A stretch of DNA of 64,000 nucleotides from Legionella_A sp963772805 (GTDB lineage Bacteria > Pseudomonadota > Gammaproteobacteria > Legionellales > Legionellaceae), in NCBI GenBank assembly GCA_963772805.1, contig CAVYYU010000008.1, forward strand, positions 1-64,000. Reading direction: 5' to 3'. Both the position numbers and the translations under genes were made by a program. Position 1 is the stretch's first letter. The number at the start of each line of letters is the position of its first letter. This document shows, in pieces, positions 52,401-61,335 of this stretch. The notes beneath the pieces were generated by a model. The model was given only the letters and a program-made list of their open reading frames with translations. It was not told where the DNA came from and did no database searches.

Positions 52401-55400
52401 ATGGCCAATTGGGCAGAATCATTTTTTGAAGGCTTAGATACCTTTTTTGCCTGGTTGAGTACATCGTTGAAACAAACCACTGAATCATATTGTGAGCTCG
52501 AAACCGCTGATGGTCTTGATGTCTTGGTCAATCATGATGGTTCATTGATTTCTATATTGAAAATTGAAGGTGTAACGGCGCTCGCTGGAGCCGAAGAGTT
52601 CGATAGACTTACTGAAGGATTAACAAACACCTTCCAAGCTGCCATGGGTCGTCCTGGACATGCATTGCAAGTCTATTTTAGCCATGACAAGCAAAACATC
52701 AAAAAAGTTATTTCCGACATCTACGCTCCTGCTGAAGAAACAGCCCATCGTCTGGAGCTGAATTTAGATGATTTATTCAAAGAGCGTATTGATTTTCTAG
52801 CCCAATATTGTGCCGAAGAACGCGTATATTTTGTTCTAATGACCCGTCCTTTTAACATCGCCACGGATCAGTTGAAAATCGCAAATAAAGCAAAAATGAA
52901 GATGCTCAAGGAAACAAAAGCCCCTACATTTAAAAATTCACAAACTATATATGCGGCAATACCTGAGTTGAGGGATACCCATAGTGCTTATGTACGATCC
53001 GTAATCAACGATTTGGATTCACTTAATATCATGGCCACCTTATTAGGGGCGCATGAGGCTGTGCATGCAATACGCATGACAGCCGATCCAGACTTCACTG
53101 CAGATGATTGGAAAGCAAGTTTACCTGGCGATAAAATACCAGTACGTGAACTTAACAACTTTGAGGGTGATGTTTCTGATTTGCTCTGGCCATCGCTAGC
53201 TAAACAAGTGATTCCCAGGGATGCTGAGACGCTTGATCGGCGTACTGTGTTAGTTGGTGACAAAATATATTCTTCTGCGTATATCGATCTTTTTCCCAAA
53301 GATGTCAGGCCGTTTATGGCTCTGTTTTCGCGCATTTTACCTACCCATATTCCCTGGCGAATTTCTTTTCTGCTTGAAAGTGAAGGGTTGAGTACTATTA
53401 AACTTAAAGGGCTACTTTCCTCAATATTAAGTTTCTCATCGGCACAAAATAGGCTAATTAGTGATTCGGTTAATCTGCTAAAATATTTACAAATTAACAC
53501 CGATGAGGCGATAATTCGCCTGCGCGTGGTGGCAACAACCTGGGCTCCTGAAGGCAATCTTCCTTTGCTTCGTCGTCGTAGCTCAGAGTTGGTTAAAGCG
53601 ATAGAGGGATGGGGTTCAACGGATGTCTCAGAAATTTGTGGCGATCCTTTTGCGGGCTTTGTTTCCACCATGCTAGCGGCAACAACAGCAAGCACCGCCG
53701 TCGCGTCTGTAGCACCTTTGTCTGCTATTATATCCATGCTGCCCATTACCAGACCCGCATCGCCTTGGAAAACAGGCGCTTTATTGTATCGGTCGCCAGA
53801 TGGTAAGCCCTGGCCTTTCCAGCCTGGTTCAAGTCAGCAGACCACCTGGATCGATTTAGTTTATGCCCGCCCCGGCTCAGGTAAATCGGTCTTATCGAAT
53901 GCACAAAATTTAGCGCTGTGTCTATCGGGGGGATTAAGTCGATTACCACGAATTGCAATTATCGATATTGGTCCTTCCAGCAGTGGGTTGATCTCCTTGT
54001 TGAAGGAGGCATTGCCCTCTTCAAAAAGACATCTAGTTGCATATCATCGCTTACGCATGACACCAGAGTATTCTATCAATCCATTTGACACACAATTGGG
54101 CTGTCGAATTCCAACAGCAATAGAGCGATCATTTTTGGTCAATTTTTTAACGTTATTGACCACACCACTCGGTGCACCGAAGCCTTACGATGGTATGGCA
54201 GACTTGAATGGCATGATCGTTGATGAATTGTATAAAATTATGTCGGACGAGAATAATCCGACACCTTATTCGCAGGGTATAGAAGAATTTATTGATAGCA
54301 TTTTGGAGGAGATAGGTTTTGTTCGTGACTCCAAATCAACCTGGTGGGAAGTCACCGACTCGCTTTATTCTGCCGGTTTTATCCATGAGGCAATGCTTGC
54401 CCAGCGGTATGCGGTGCCATTGCTTGCTGATGCGGCCTCTATATGTCGCACATCCGCGATAGAGGACTTGTATGGAAATATTACTGCACCTACCGGTGAG
54501 TCGTTGATCAATTCTTTTTCGCGAATGATCTCGGGAGCTGTGCGTGAGTATCCTATTTTATCACGCGTTACCGCATTTGATATTGGTGACGCGCGCGTTG
54601 TATCGCTTGACCTTGACGAGGTTGCCAAGAGCGGTGGCGATGCAGCTGACCGACAAACAGCTGTCATGTATATGCTTGCTCGCTACACACTTGCGCGCCA
54701 TTATTATCTAACTGAAGAAAGTATGTCCGGTATTCCCGAACAGTACCAGTCTTATCACAAAGAACGTATATTAGAAATTAGAGAAGATCCAAAGCGTATT
54801 GTTTATGACGAGTTTCACCGCACCTCAAAATCATCAGCTGTGCGTGATCAGGTTATCATTGATATGCGTGAAGGGCGTAAATGGAAAGTGCAAGTTTCGT
54901 TGCTCTCACAGTCGGTAGACGACTTCGATTCAATTATGATTGATTTTGCCACATCAATCTATGTTATGGATGCAGGTCCATCACAAGCGATTGAAAAAAC
55001 ATGTAAAATATTTGGTTTGTCTGAAACAGCAAAAGTCGCATTACGAACACGAGTACATGGGCCGCGCGCAGGCGGTGCTACATTCCTGGCGCAATTTTCT
55101 ACCAAGAGCGGCGTGAGTGTGCAATTGTTGACGTTGACGCTAGGTCCTATCGAATTATGGGCATTCAGTACAACTGCAGAAGATGCGACGGTGCGCAATC
55201 AACTCTATCGTCATTTGGGGCCGGCAGAAGCGCGACGTTTTCTCGCATCATTATTTCCTAATGGTACTGTAACCAAGGAAATAGCAGAGCGCTTGGATAT
55301 GCTTAAGAAAGAAGGTGGATTGATTGAGGAAGAAGGTAAGTCGAGCGTAGTTGAGCAGTTGGTTCTCGACATTTTGAGTGCCTATGCACGTGATCCGGCT

Positions 55401-55424
55401 AGTAAAAGTCTGACAACAGTATAG
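52401..55424 (+). CDS. icmB: Dot/Icm ATPase IcmB/DotO
   Basis: A 1,007-residue VirB4-type ATPase (Legionella 1,009). An N-terminal domain (1-430) is followed by the ATPase: Walker A ARPGSGKSV (about 489-497), Walker B-like RIVYDEFHR (about 795), and VSLLSQSVDDFD. With DotB it forms the inner-membrane energy complex of the apparatus. Start ATG at 52401 with GGGGTAAAAGG upstream. Confidence 0.97.
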   Translation: MANWAESFFEGLDTFFAWLSTSLKQTTESYCELETADGLDVLVNHDGSLISILKIEGVTALAGAEEFDRLTEGLTNTFQAAMGRPGHALQVYFSHDKQNIKKVISDIYAPAEETAHRLELNLDDLFKERIDFLAQYCAEERVYFVLMTRPFNIATDQLKIANKAKMKMLKETKAPTFKNSQTIYAAIPELRDTHSAYVRSVINDLDSLNIMATLLGAHEAVHAIRMTADPDFTADDWKASLPGDKIPVRELNNFEGDVSDLLWPSLAKQVIPRDAETLDRRTVLVGDKIYSSAYIDLFPKDVRPFMALFSRILPTHIPWRISFLLESEGLSTIKLKGLLSSILSFSSAQNRLISDSVNLLKYLQINTDEAIIRLRVVATTWAPEGNLPLLRRRSSELVKAIEGWGSTDVSEICGDPFAGFVSTMLAATTASTAVASVAPLSAIISMLPITRPASPWKTGALLYRSPDGKPWPFQPGSSQQTTWIDLVYARPGSGKSVLSNAQNLALCLSGGLSRLPRIAIIDIGPSSSGLISLLKEALPSSKRHLVAYHRLRMTPEYSINPFDTQLGCRIPTAIERSFLVNFLTLLTTPLGAPKPYDGMADLNGMIVDELYKIMSDENNPTPYSQGIEEFIDSILEEIGFVRDSKSTWWEVTDSLYSAGFIHEAMLAQRYAVPLLADAASICRTSAIEDLYGNITAPTGESLINSFSRMISGAVREYPILSRVTAFDIGDARVVSLDLDEVAKSGGDAADRQTAVMYMLARYTLARHYYLTEESMSGIPEQYQSYHKERILEIREDPKRIVYDEFHRTSKSSAVRDQVIIDMREGRKWKVQVSLLSQSVDDFDSIMIDFATSIYVMDAGPSQAIEKTCKIFGLSETAKVALRTRVHGPRAGGATFLAQFSTKSGVSVQLLTLTLGPIELWAFSTTAEDATVRNQLYRHLGPAEARRFLASLFPNGTVTKEIAERLDMLKKEGGLIEEEGKSSVVEQLVLDILSAYARDPASKSLTTV

Positions 55425-55503
55425 GGTTGGTTGACATATAATCCCTAAATTACGCGCTCGCGACTAGTTAGCGGGGTATAAAAGGGTTGTAGTTTCGAGG
55501 TTC

Positions 55504-55594
55504 GGACAAAATTTAATACAAAATGTGGACATTTACTGGCAATAACTATTGCTGAAACATTGCAACTAATTAATAATAAAGAATATGTGATTGA
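55504..55594 (+). pseudogene. Remnant of the 3' end of icmC
   Basis: This non-coding stretch aligns with the last 90 nt of icmC (about 51098-51192). Shared blocks are GGCAAT-AATATT-like at 55538, TTGCAA-TAATTAATAATA at 55560-55577, and the region leading to TAACCAGGA just before the second icmD. No long open frame remains. It shows that the second icmD was copied with its upstream flank. Confidence 0.6.
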
Positions 55595-55625
55595 CTAACT
55601 TTAAATTATAACCAGGAGTATAACG

Positions 55626-56021
55626 ATGAAAACGGTATTAACAACTCGGCAAAAATCAAAAAAAGGGCTTGCTGTGTGGTTAACATCCCTTAGTTTGTTA
55701 GTGCTTGCAGGTGATGCGGCGGCTGTTGGTAATATTGGAGATATGGCGGCTAATATCACCGGTTCATTCAGCGCACTGGCTAAGTTAATTACAGCGGGCT
55801 CATACCTTACTGGATTGGGATTCTCTGTAGGTGCTATTATGAAATTTAAACAGCACAAAGATAATCCAACCCAAATTCCAATTGGTACGCCTATTGCGTT
55901 GGTATTCATCGCCGCGGCACTGTTATTCCTGCCTTCTATCCTGGGCGTAGCAGGTGGTACGATGTTCGGTTCGTCTGGTGGAACAGTAGCCGGAGCAACT
56001 GGAATAGAATTCACCAAGTAA
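55626..56021 (+). CDS. Second IcmD/DotP copy
   Basis: A 131-residue paralogue of the gene at 51229. The first 30 residues differ (KTVLTTRQKSKKGLAVWL start), the central NIGDMAANITGSFSALAKLI is close, and the last half (FSVGAIMKFKQHKDNPTQIP onward) is the same protein with near-identical DNA, including a run of over 50 identical bases around 55870-55920. It has the same ACCAGGA-TATAACG leader as copy 1. Whether both copies are used is unknown. A strong terminator follows. Confidence 0.92.
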   Translation: MKTVLTTRQKSKKGLAVWLTSLSLLVLAGDAAAVGNIGDMAANITGSFSALAKLITAGSYLTGLGFSVGAIMKFKQHKDNPTQIPIGTPIALVFIAAALLFLPSILGVAGGTMFGSSGGTVAGATGIEFTK

Positions 56022-56043
56022 AATTAGGATAATATTTATCGAA

Positions 56044-56078
56044 AACCTCAGGGATGTAATGCCCTGAGGTTTTTTTTT
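56044..56078 (+). terminator. Terminator at the end of the icm plus-strand genes
   Basis: AACCTCAGGG (56044-56053) pairs with CCCTGAGGTT (56062-56071), loop 8 nt, followed by nine T. It ends transcription after the second icmD. Confidence 0.92.
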
Positions 56079-56254
56079 ATCAAAAATCTGTCTATTTATT
56101 ACAAATGTTGAATCGCGGCCAAAAGTCAGATTTGGGCGGAGGTTGCTCAAGCCTGACCCTAAAAAAGCACTGAAAACAACTGCAAATATGAGCGAAGTGT
56201 GGATGTGTGTTCGATCTGATGCTGAGCTCCAGATTATGTCGTTGTTTTGGTTAT

Positions 56255-59176
56255 CTAGACAATCGCATCCTTCAGCACAAACCCATTTAATATACCTGGA
56301 ATAAACGGATTAACCTGGTTTTGAGTTTTTAATGTATAGCGGCCTGAATTGCCGTTCACCTCAAACAAAATCTGCAAGTTTGCACTATCTTGTTCATCAA
56401 CCAAAACATTCACTTTTTGCAGTATTTTAAAGAACGCCCATGGGCCTGGTTCATCAAGCTCATAATGCTCGCCTTCAATTGATTTTAAAACGAGCTTGGC
56501 GCCTGATTGCGGCCATGTGAAATTCGTGAATGAATCGCTATTTTGATCATCGTAAAGTTTCTCTTCACCAATGGCGAGCTGCAAACTCGCAACAATTGGA
56601 TCGAGACTTATTTTTTGCAAGCTAAATTGAATTTTGCTTTTATCGCTTTGTCCAGCGAAAAACATATTGCTAATCACATTAGCGCGAATGAGCTCGTTAA
56701 TTGTATCGGGGGTTATTGGCAATACATAACTGTTTAACTCTTTAAGCTGCCATTGCGATTGCGAGGTATCCAGGAAAGGCTTGAGATAGAACTCTACAAA
56801 ATTATTAAGTACTCCGCGATTTGCGAAAAATTGATCAAAATCAGCAAGCGCCACATCCTGTGCTTGTGTGGCATCAAATGGATAGTGTGCGGCAATTTGT
56901 GATTGATACGTTAGGAAAACGGTTTGCTGCCATTGCTGATTGATATAGGCTCGGCTGTCGTTTATTAAAATAAACCAAGTGTCGTCTGCAACCTGTTTTA
57001 CCCACAAGGACACAGGCTCCGGGAGTTGCTGAGAGCGGTTATAAAGCGCGCTTAATGGGTTGGATAAGGTATCACCCATAAATCGCGCCCTTGCTAATGT
57101 AAACGCAGTTTTTCCCTGATCATTGACGACAGACAAGGTAGTAACAAATTTCTCCAGTTCCTGGATGTTTTTTGTGAGGCTATGCACTGCTGAGTGGCTT
57201 AATAAACTTAATGAGGTAAATTTGCTCGCGATTTCCTTATTAAACAGCGAGTTAGTGTCCGTGAATTCAGGGCTGGTTTGTTGCTGGATAAAATCAATAA
57301 TTTTGTTCAGTGAGCTTGACTTGAGCAGCACCTGTGCCAGATTGTGACCCTGCTGGTAATCCTGAAAATGCAGAGGGGTCGAGCGGGTCATAAAGTTTTG
57401 CCACCAGGCGACATACTCATAGCAATAGGCCTGTTGCAACAGCGATGGCAGATCGCCTAGATCCTGGCGGGCAAGAACCCAATTATTTGTTTGTAGTTGA
57501 GCGCTTATTTCAGGAAGGCTTTTCATAATGTTTTGAAAGCCGGACTTGGTAAAATAGGCAGGTAATTCTTTATCAGCCAGCTCGAAGCCCTCAATCGCAA
57601 TTGCTTGCGTTTCTTGCGGAAAGTAGCCTTTTGCTAATGAGTAATATAAATAACTGGGTGGAAGTGCATTTAAATAATTACGGACATCCGTTACGACTTG
57701 CTGGTTGATGGCTATAGGCTGCATGGGTTGTCGTAACACTTGTTTGAGCAATGCCAGCTTTTTCTTTATTTGTCCTGCTGTTTCATTTTTGGCGTGTTGC
57801 CGAAACCATAGCAAGACATCTGCCTCGGAATATTTTTGTGCATCACCCAACATCAAGTATGTTTTTAATGCCTGATATCTGGATGATTGTGTCTGGTTGG
57901 CATCTGTCATGGTTTGTTCAAGCTCACCCAATATCGCGGGTAAAAAATTATCCTTGAGGTTATGCTTGGTATTTATGCGCAGCCGCGTTTTTAAATCCTG
58001 GATTGTCGGTGATACTACATTGCCGGTAATTTTTTCCAACGAGCTCGATGCTTTGGCTAAATGATAGAGCGCCGGTGCGACGTTATTATTGTTCTGGCTA
58101 GCCATCGCTTCATACATTAATAATTCTTTACTGGCTTCATCCAGTAAATGCGCTGATTTTAAATGTTGCTGTCCAAGCCAGAACAGGGACAAACCCACAG
58201 TGCCCGTTAGCAGACCCACGACCCATTTATTCGACAATGCAGGCAGGGACGCGTGGCGTTTGGTTTGTGATTGAAACGCCTGTAATGCGCCTTCAATGAA
58301 ATAGGCGCGGTAGTTAACGGCCTGTGGGAATTTGTCTTGTACAACCAGCGCATATTCGTGCTGAATTTTTTTATTAAGGCAATCAAGGCTGACACCACCT
58401 TGTTCGGCACTGGTAAAATAGAGTGCTTCCAGTCGAAATAAATGCGGTGGTATGTTTTGGATAAGTGTTTGTATAGCGATTCGCAAGCTGGCTAATTGCA
58501 ATGGAAATTCACGGATTAGCGTGCGCCTAATGCTGGAGCGGGCTGGGTGCATTTTATTAATAACTTCTTGTCCCAGCGTTTCAATCAGTTGCTCAAACTG
58601 CTGTTTAAACGCATCAATCAACTTACCTTGCTGGTCTGTGCTGTGAAACGAGAAGCCTAGCGGCTTGCTTAAATTGGCTGCATGTTCATACTGAAAAAAA
58701 TCACAAAATCCAGCGAGGGCATCTGATTTAGTAAACATGACTGCGGTATCGATACGATAGCCTAAGCCTGTTCCAAAGCGTTGTAGCAGTTGGCCGTGCA
58801 TTTTTATATGTTCAGTAAATTGCTGCGGTTCGGAGATTAATAATTCATTAATATCGACGCATAAAATAATGCCGCTTATTTTCAAGCTGCGATGGCAGCG
58901 GTTTAATTGTTTTAGAGTGTGTTGCAACAAAGTTTTACTTTGACTGAGCCAGGATTCGCCGAGCTCAACAATAATGCCATGTTGATTATAAAAAATATCA
59001 GCACATCGTTCAGCATCAACGGTGAAATGCTGCAGTTGGCTTTGCCGCAATAGTGTTGTTTTACCCTGATTATCTTTGCCTGTAAGCAACAAAAATGAAA
59101 GTGCGTTAACTTGTGGTTTTAACTGCCAGATGATTTTCTTTACCGCGTCACATAATGCTTGCAATGATTTGTCCAT
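56255..59176 (-). CDS. icmF: Dot/Icm protein IcmF
   Basis: A 973-residue protein, the same length as Legionella IcmF, related to TssM of type VI secretion. A Walker A-type GKDNQGKT lies at 33-40, with a switch-like VMFTKSDAL. A membrane helix is at about 308-328, followed by a large periplasmic domain. It stabilises the core complex together with IcmH. Its start overlaps the icmH stop by one base (TAATG). The pair is on the strand opposite to the rest of the locus and converges on it. Confidence 0.95.
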   Translation of the reverse strand: MDKSLQALCDAVKKIIWQLKPQVNALSFLLLTGKDNQGKTTLLRQSQLQHFTVDAERCADIFYNQHGIIVELGESWLSQSKTLLQHTLKQLNRCHRSLKISGIILCVDINELLISEPQQFTEHIKMHGQLLQRFGTGLGYRIDTAVMFTKSDALAGFCDFFQYEHAANLSKPLGFSFHSTDQQGKLIDAFKQQFEQLIETLGQEVINKMHPARSSIRRTLIREFPLQLASLRIAIQTLIQNIPPHLFRLEALYFTSAEQGGVSLDCLNKKIQHEYALVVQDKFPQAVNYRAYFIEGALQAFQSQTKRHASLPALSNKWVVGLLTGTVGLSLFWLGQQHLKSAHLLDEASKELLMYEAMASQNNNNVAPALYHLAKASSSLEKITGNVVSPTIQDLKTRLRINTKHNLKDNFLPAILGELEQTMTDANQTQSSRYQALKTYLMLGDAQKYSEADVLLWFRQHAKNETAGQIKKKLALLKQVLRQPMQPIAINQQVVTDVRNYLNALPPSYLYYSLAKGYFPQETQAIAIEGFELADKELPAYFTKSGFQNIMKSLPEISAQLQTNNWVLARQDLGDLPSLLQQAYCYEYVAWWQNFMTRSTPLHFQDYQQGHNLAQVLLKSSSLNKIIDFIQQQTSPEFTDTNSLFNKEIASKFTSLSLLSHSAVHSLTKNIQELEKFVTTLSVVNDQGKTAFTLARARFMGDTLSNPLSALYNRSQQLPEPVSLWVKQVADDTWFILINDSRAYINQQWQQTVFLTYQSQIAAHYPFDATQAQDVALADFDQFFANRGVLNNFVEFYLKPFLDTSQSQWQLKELNSYVLPITPDTINELIRANVISNMFFAGQSDKSKIQFSLQKISLDPIVASLQLAIGEEKLYDDQNSDSFTNFTWPQSGAKLVLKSIEGEHYELDEPGPWAFFKILQKVNVLVDEQDSANLQILFEVNGNSGRYTLKTQNQVNPFIPGILNGFVLKDAIV

Positions 59177-59961
59177 TAATTATCCAATTTAGCGAGTATT
59201 GTATGTCCAAGGAGAACGGTTTTGGCTTTCTGCTCAAGCAGGGTGTGGCTGACAAAATAAATGGAGGTTAGCAAACCGAAAGCAAGCAGAGCGGCGGCGA
59301 TGAGTGGTTTATGATTAGCGGGCTCAGTTAACGTGGTTGTCTGTTCCTTGAAAAGACGCTGCGGTTTATTCACTCGATGTTGCTGAATCAATTGAAAAAG
59401 TTCTTCAATCAAGTTTTCTAGAGTTTGTCTGCCATCTGCACGCAGATGTTGCTCCCCTTCAAAGCCTGCAATCAGGCAATAATAAGACAGTTCAATCAGG
59501 TCGAGATATTGGTTGGCTCGCTCTTTGATATGATTCACTATATCGAAAAAGCGCTGTTGCGGCCCAATGTCATCATGTGAAGACGGTGTGAACGCTTTAA
59601 ACTCAGCGGGTTGATTGAAAAGGCGCAAATAATTTTTGCCCAACAATTCATCGATAGTCGCGCTCAACAAATACTGCGCGATAATGATTAGCTCTTCGGC
59701 GTATTGCAGACTTGCTAACTTGCTGTGAAAGGCATTTAGCTCGTGCTCAATATTGTCGCGAATGCTATTTATCGGCGGCAGCGATGGACTGATGCACAAC
59801 CGTTCTAGCAAAGACAATAAAGGCCCTGCAGCAGCGACCAATGGATTAGTCGTCGATGAGGCGATAAACAATTTTGAACGGTAATAGCCCTGCGTGATCC
59901 GTTGTGTGCTTGGGACTGCAAATCGGCTTACGAGTGAGGCCGAATAGGTCTCGGCTGTCAT
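59176..59961 (-). CDS. icmH: Dot/Icm protein IcmH/DotU
   Basis: A 261-residue protein (Legionella 261) of the DotU/TssL family: helical cytosolic domain (about 35-205, with EELIIIAQYLLSATIDELL and DLIELSYYCLIAGFEG) and one C-terminal membrane helix (about 219-240). It is the partner of IcmF and precedes it in an operon. A GGAG ribosome binding site lies just before its ATG. Confidence 0.95.
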   Translation of the reverse strand: MTAETYSASLVSRFAVPSTQRITQGYYRSKLFIASSTTNPLVAAAGPLLSLLERLCISPSLPPINSIRDNIEHELNAFHSKLASLQYAEELIIIAQYLLSATIDELLGKNYLRLFNQPAEFKAFTPSSHDDIGPQQRFFDIVNHIKERANQYLDLIELSYYCLIAGFEGEQHLRADGRQTLENLIEELFQLIQQHRVNKPQRLFKEQTTTLTEPANHKPLIAAALLAFGLLTSIYFVSHTLLEQKAKTVLLGHTILAKLDN

Positions 59962-60168
59962 GGTTATACTCCAAATCCTAATAGATTATTTTATGCTTCG
60001 CGTACTTAAAGCGTACTCGAAGAATCAGCAACACATGAAAGATCTCAAATGATAATACGTTATCTATTATGCCTTGTCGATACGGGTTTTTTTCGGCTCA
60101 AACTTAACTTGAGAATTTTCCGAGCAGCCAGTAGTATTGACGCTTATTTATTGTAAAAAGAGGGCGTT

Positions 60169-61038
60169 ATGTTTCGAGGCAGTATTGTAGCGTTAGTTAC
60201 ACCCATGCTGGAGGGGAAGGTTGATGTTGAGCGTTTACGCGCATTGGTTGACTTTCATATTCAATCTGGAACGCATGCCATTGTCGCCGCTGGTACCACG
60301 GGTGAGGCGGGCACATTAACGCATGATGAAAAACTGCTGGTGATCAAGACCGTTATTGACCAGGGGCGCGAGCGTATTCCGGTGATTGCAGGTACGGCGG
60401 CTAATGCGACTACTGAATGCATTGAATTGACCCAAGCTGCAATGGAATGTGGTGCGGACGCTGCATTGATTATGACGCCCGCTTATATCAAACCTACACA
60501 AGAAGGTCTTTATCAGCATTACAGTCACATCGCGCACGCTGTAGCGATCCCTATTATTCTTTATAATGTTCCCGGACGCACGGCTTGTGATTTACTGCCA
60601 GAAACTGTAGCAAGATTGGCTGCTATCTCCAATATTATTGGCATTAAAGAAGCCACCGGGAATTTAGCGCGCTTACAGCAAATTTTACGGGATTGCCCTC
60701 ATTTTGATGTCTATAGCGGTGATGATTTAACGGCCACCGAATGGTTATTAGCAGGTGCACGCGGGGTAATATCTGTCACCGCTAATGTAGCGCCAAAACG
60801 CATGGCGCAAATGTGCGATGCCGCGATCGATGCTGATCATGAGCTTTGCCTTAGTTTACAAGAGCAATTAATGCCTTTGCATCAGCTGATGTTCATTGAG
60901 TCAAATCCAATTCCGGCGAAATGGGCTGTTAACCGCATGGGTTTAATTGGAGATGAGCTTCGCTTGCCGTTAACGACGCTATCTTGCGAGCATCATGAAT
61001 TGCTGGAGCATGCGCTGCATACCCTGCAATTAGTATAA
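60169..61038 (+). CDS. dapA: 4-hydroxy-tetrahydrodipicolinate synthase
   Basis: A 289-residue DapA: GTTGEAGTL (Thr pair for the substrate), YNVPGRT, catalytic Schiff-base Lys160 in GIKEATGN, and GARGVISVTAN. It catalyses the first committed step of lysine and diaminopimelate synthesis. It is followed after 55 nt by the BamC-like gene, the order seen in many gammaproteobacteria (dapA-bamC). Confidence 0.96.
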   Translation: MFRGSIVALVTPMLEGKVDVERLRALVDFHIQSGTHAIVAAGTTGEAGTLTHDEKLLVIKTVIDQGRERIPVIAGTAANATTECIELTQAAMECGADAALIMTPAYIKPTQEGLYQHYSHIAHAVAIPIILYNVPGRTACDLLPETVARLAAISNIIGIKEATGNLARLQQILRDCPHFDVYSGDDLTATEWLLAGARGVISVTANVAPKRMAQMCDAAIDADHELCLSLQEQLMPLHQLMFIESNPIPAKWAVNRMGLIGDELRLPLTTLSCEHHELLEHALHTLQLV

Positions 61039-61093
61039 AAATTCATTCACTATCTATAAATTCCCGCCAGGGGAGAAACCAAGAGGTAACGTT

Positions 61094-61324
61094 GTGCGAA
61101 AAACCGGATTTCTTATTTTATCATCATCATTGTTGTTAGTTTCGTGTTCATCCCTCTATACTACTAATGGAGAAAAACAATATTTGCGCAGTCATAATGG
61201 ACCGAACCTGGTGGTTCCAAGGCCGTTAACCGGTGCGAACATTAGTCATTTTTATGACTTGCCCGCACAAACGCAGGATGCACAGGTTAATATAGAGCCG
61301 CCGACCGTGTCAAAGGGAAGCTAA
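61094..61324 (+). CDS. Short BamC-like lipoprotein
   Basis: A 76-residue lipoprotein: signal ILSSSLLLVSC with Cys18, then EKQYLRSHNGPNLVVPRPL and a later YDLP ... IEPP. This resembles only the extended N-terminal lasso of BamC (NlpB), which binds BamD. Both BamC helix-grip domains are absent, and there is a normal stop after 76 codons with the next gene 11 nt away. The GTG start has AAGAGG upstream. The BamC call rests on the position after dapA and this weak similarity. Confidence 0.6.
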   Translation: MRKTGFLILSSSLLLVSCSSLYTTNGEKQYLRSHNGPNLVVPRPLTGANISHFYDLPAQTQDAQVNIEPPTVSKGS

Positions 61325-61335
61325 GGATAGCAAAC

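Noticed and set aside
55430..55441. Perfect TTGACA and TATAAT before the second icmD
   Set aside because: The two hexamers are directly adjacent with no spacer, so they cannot form one sigma-70 promoter.
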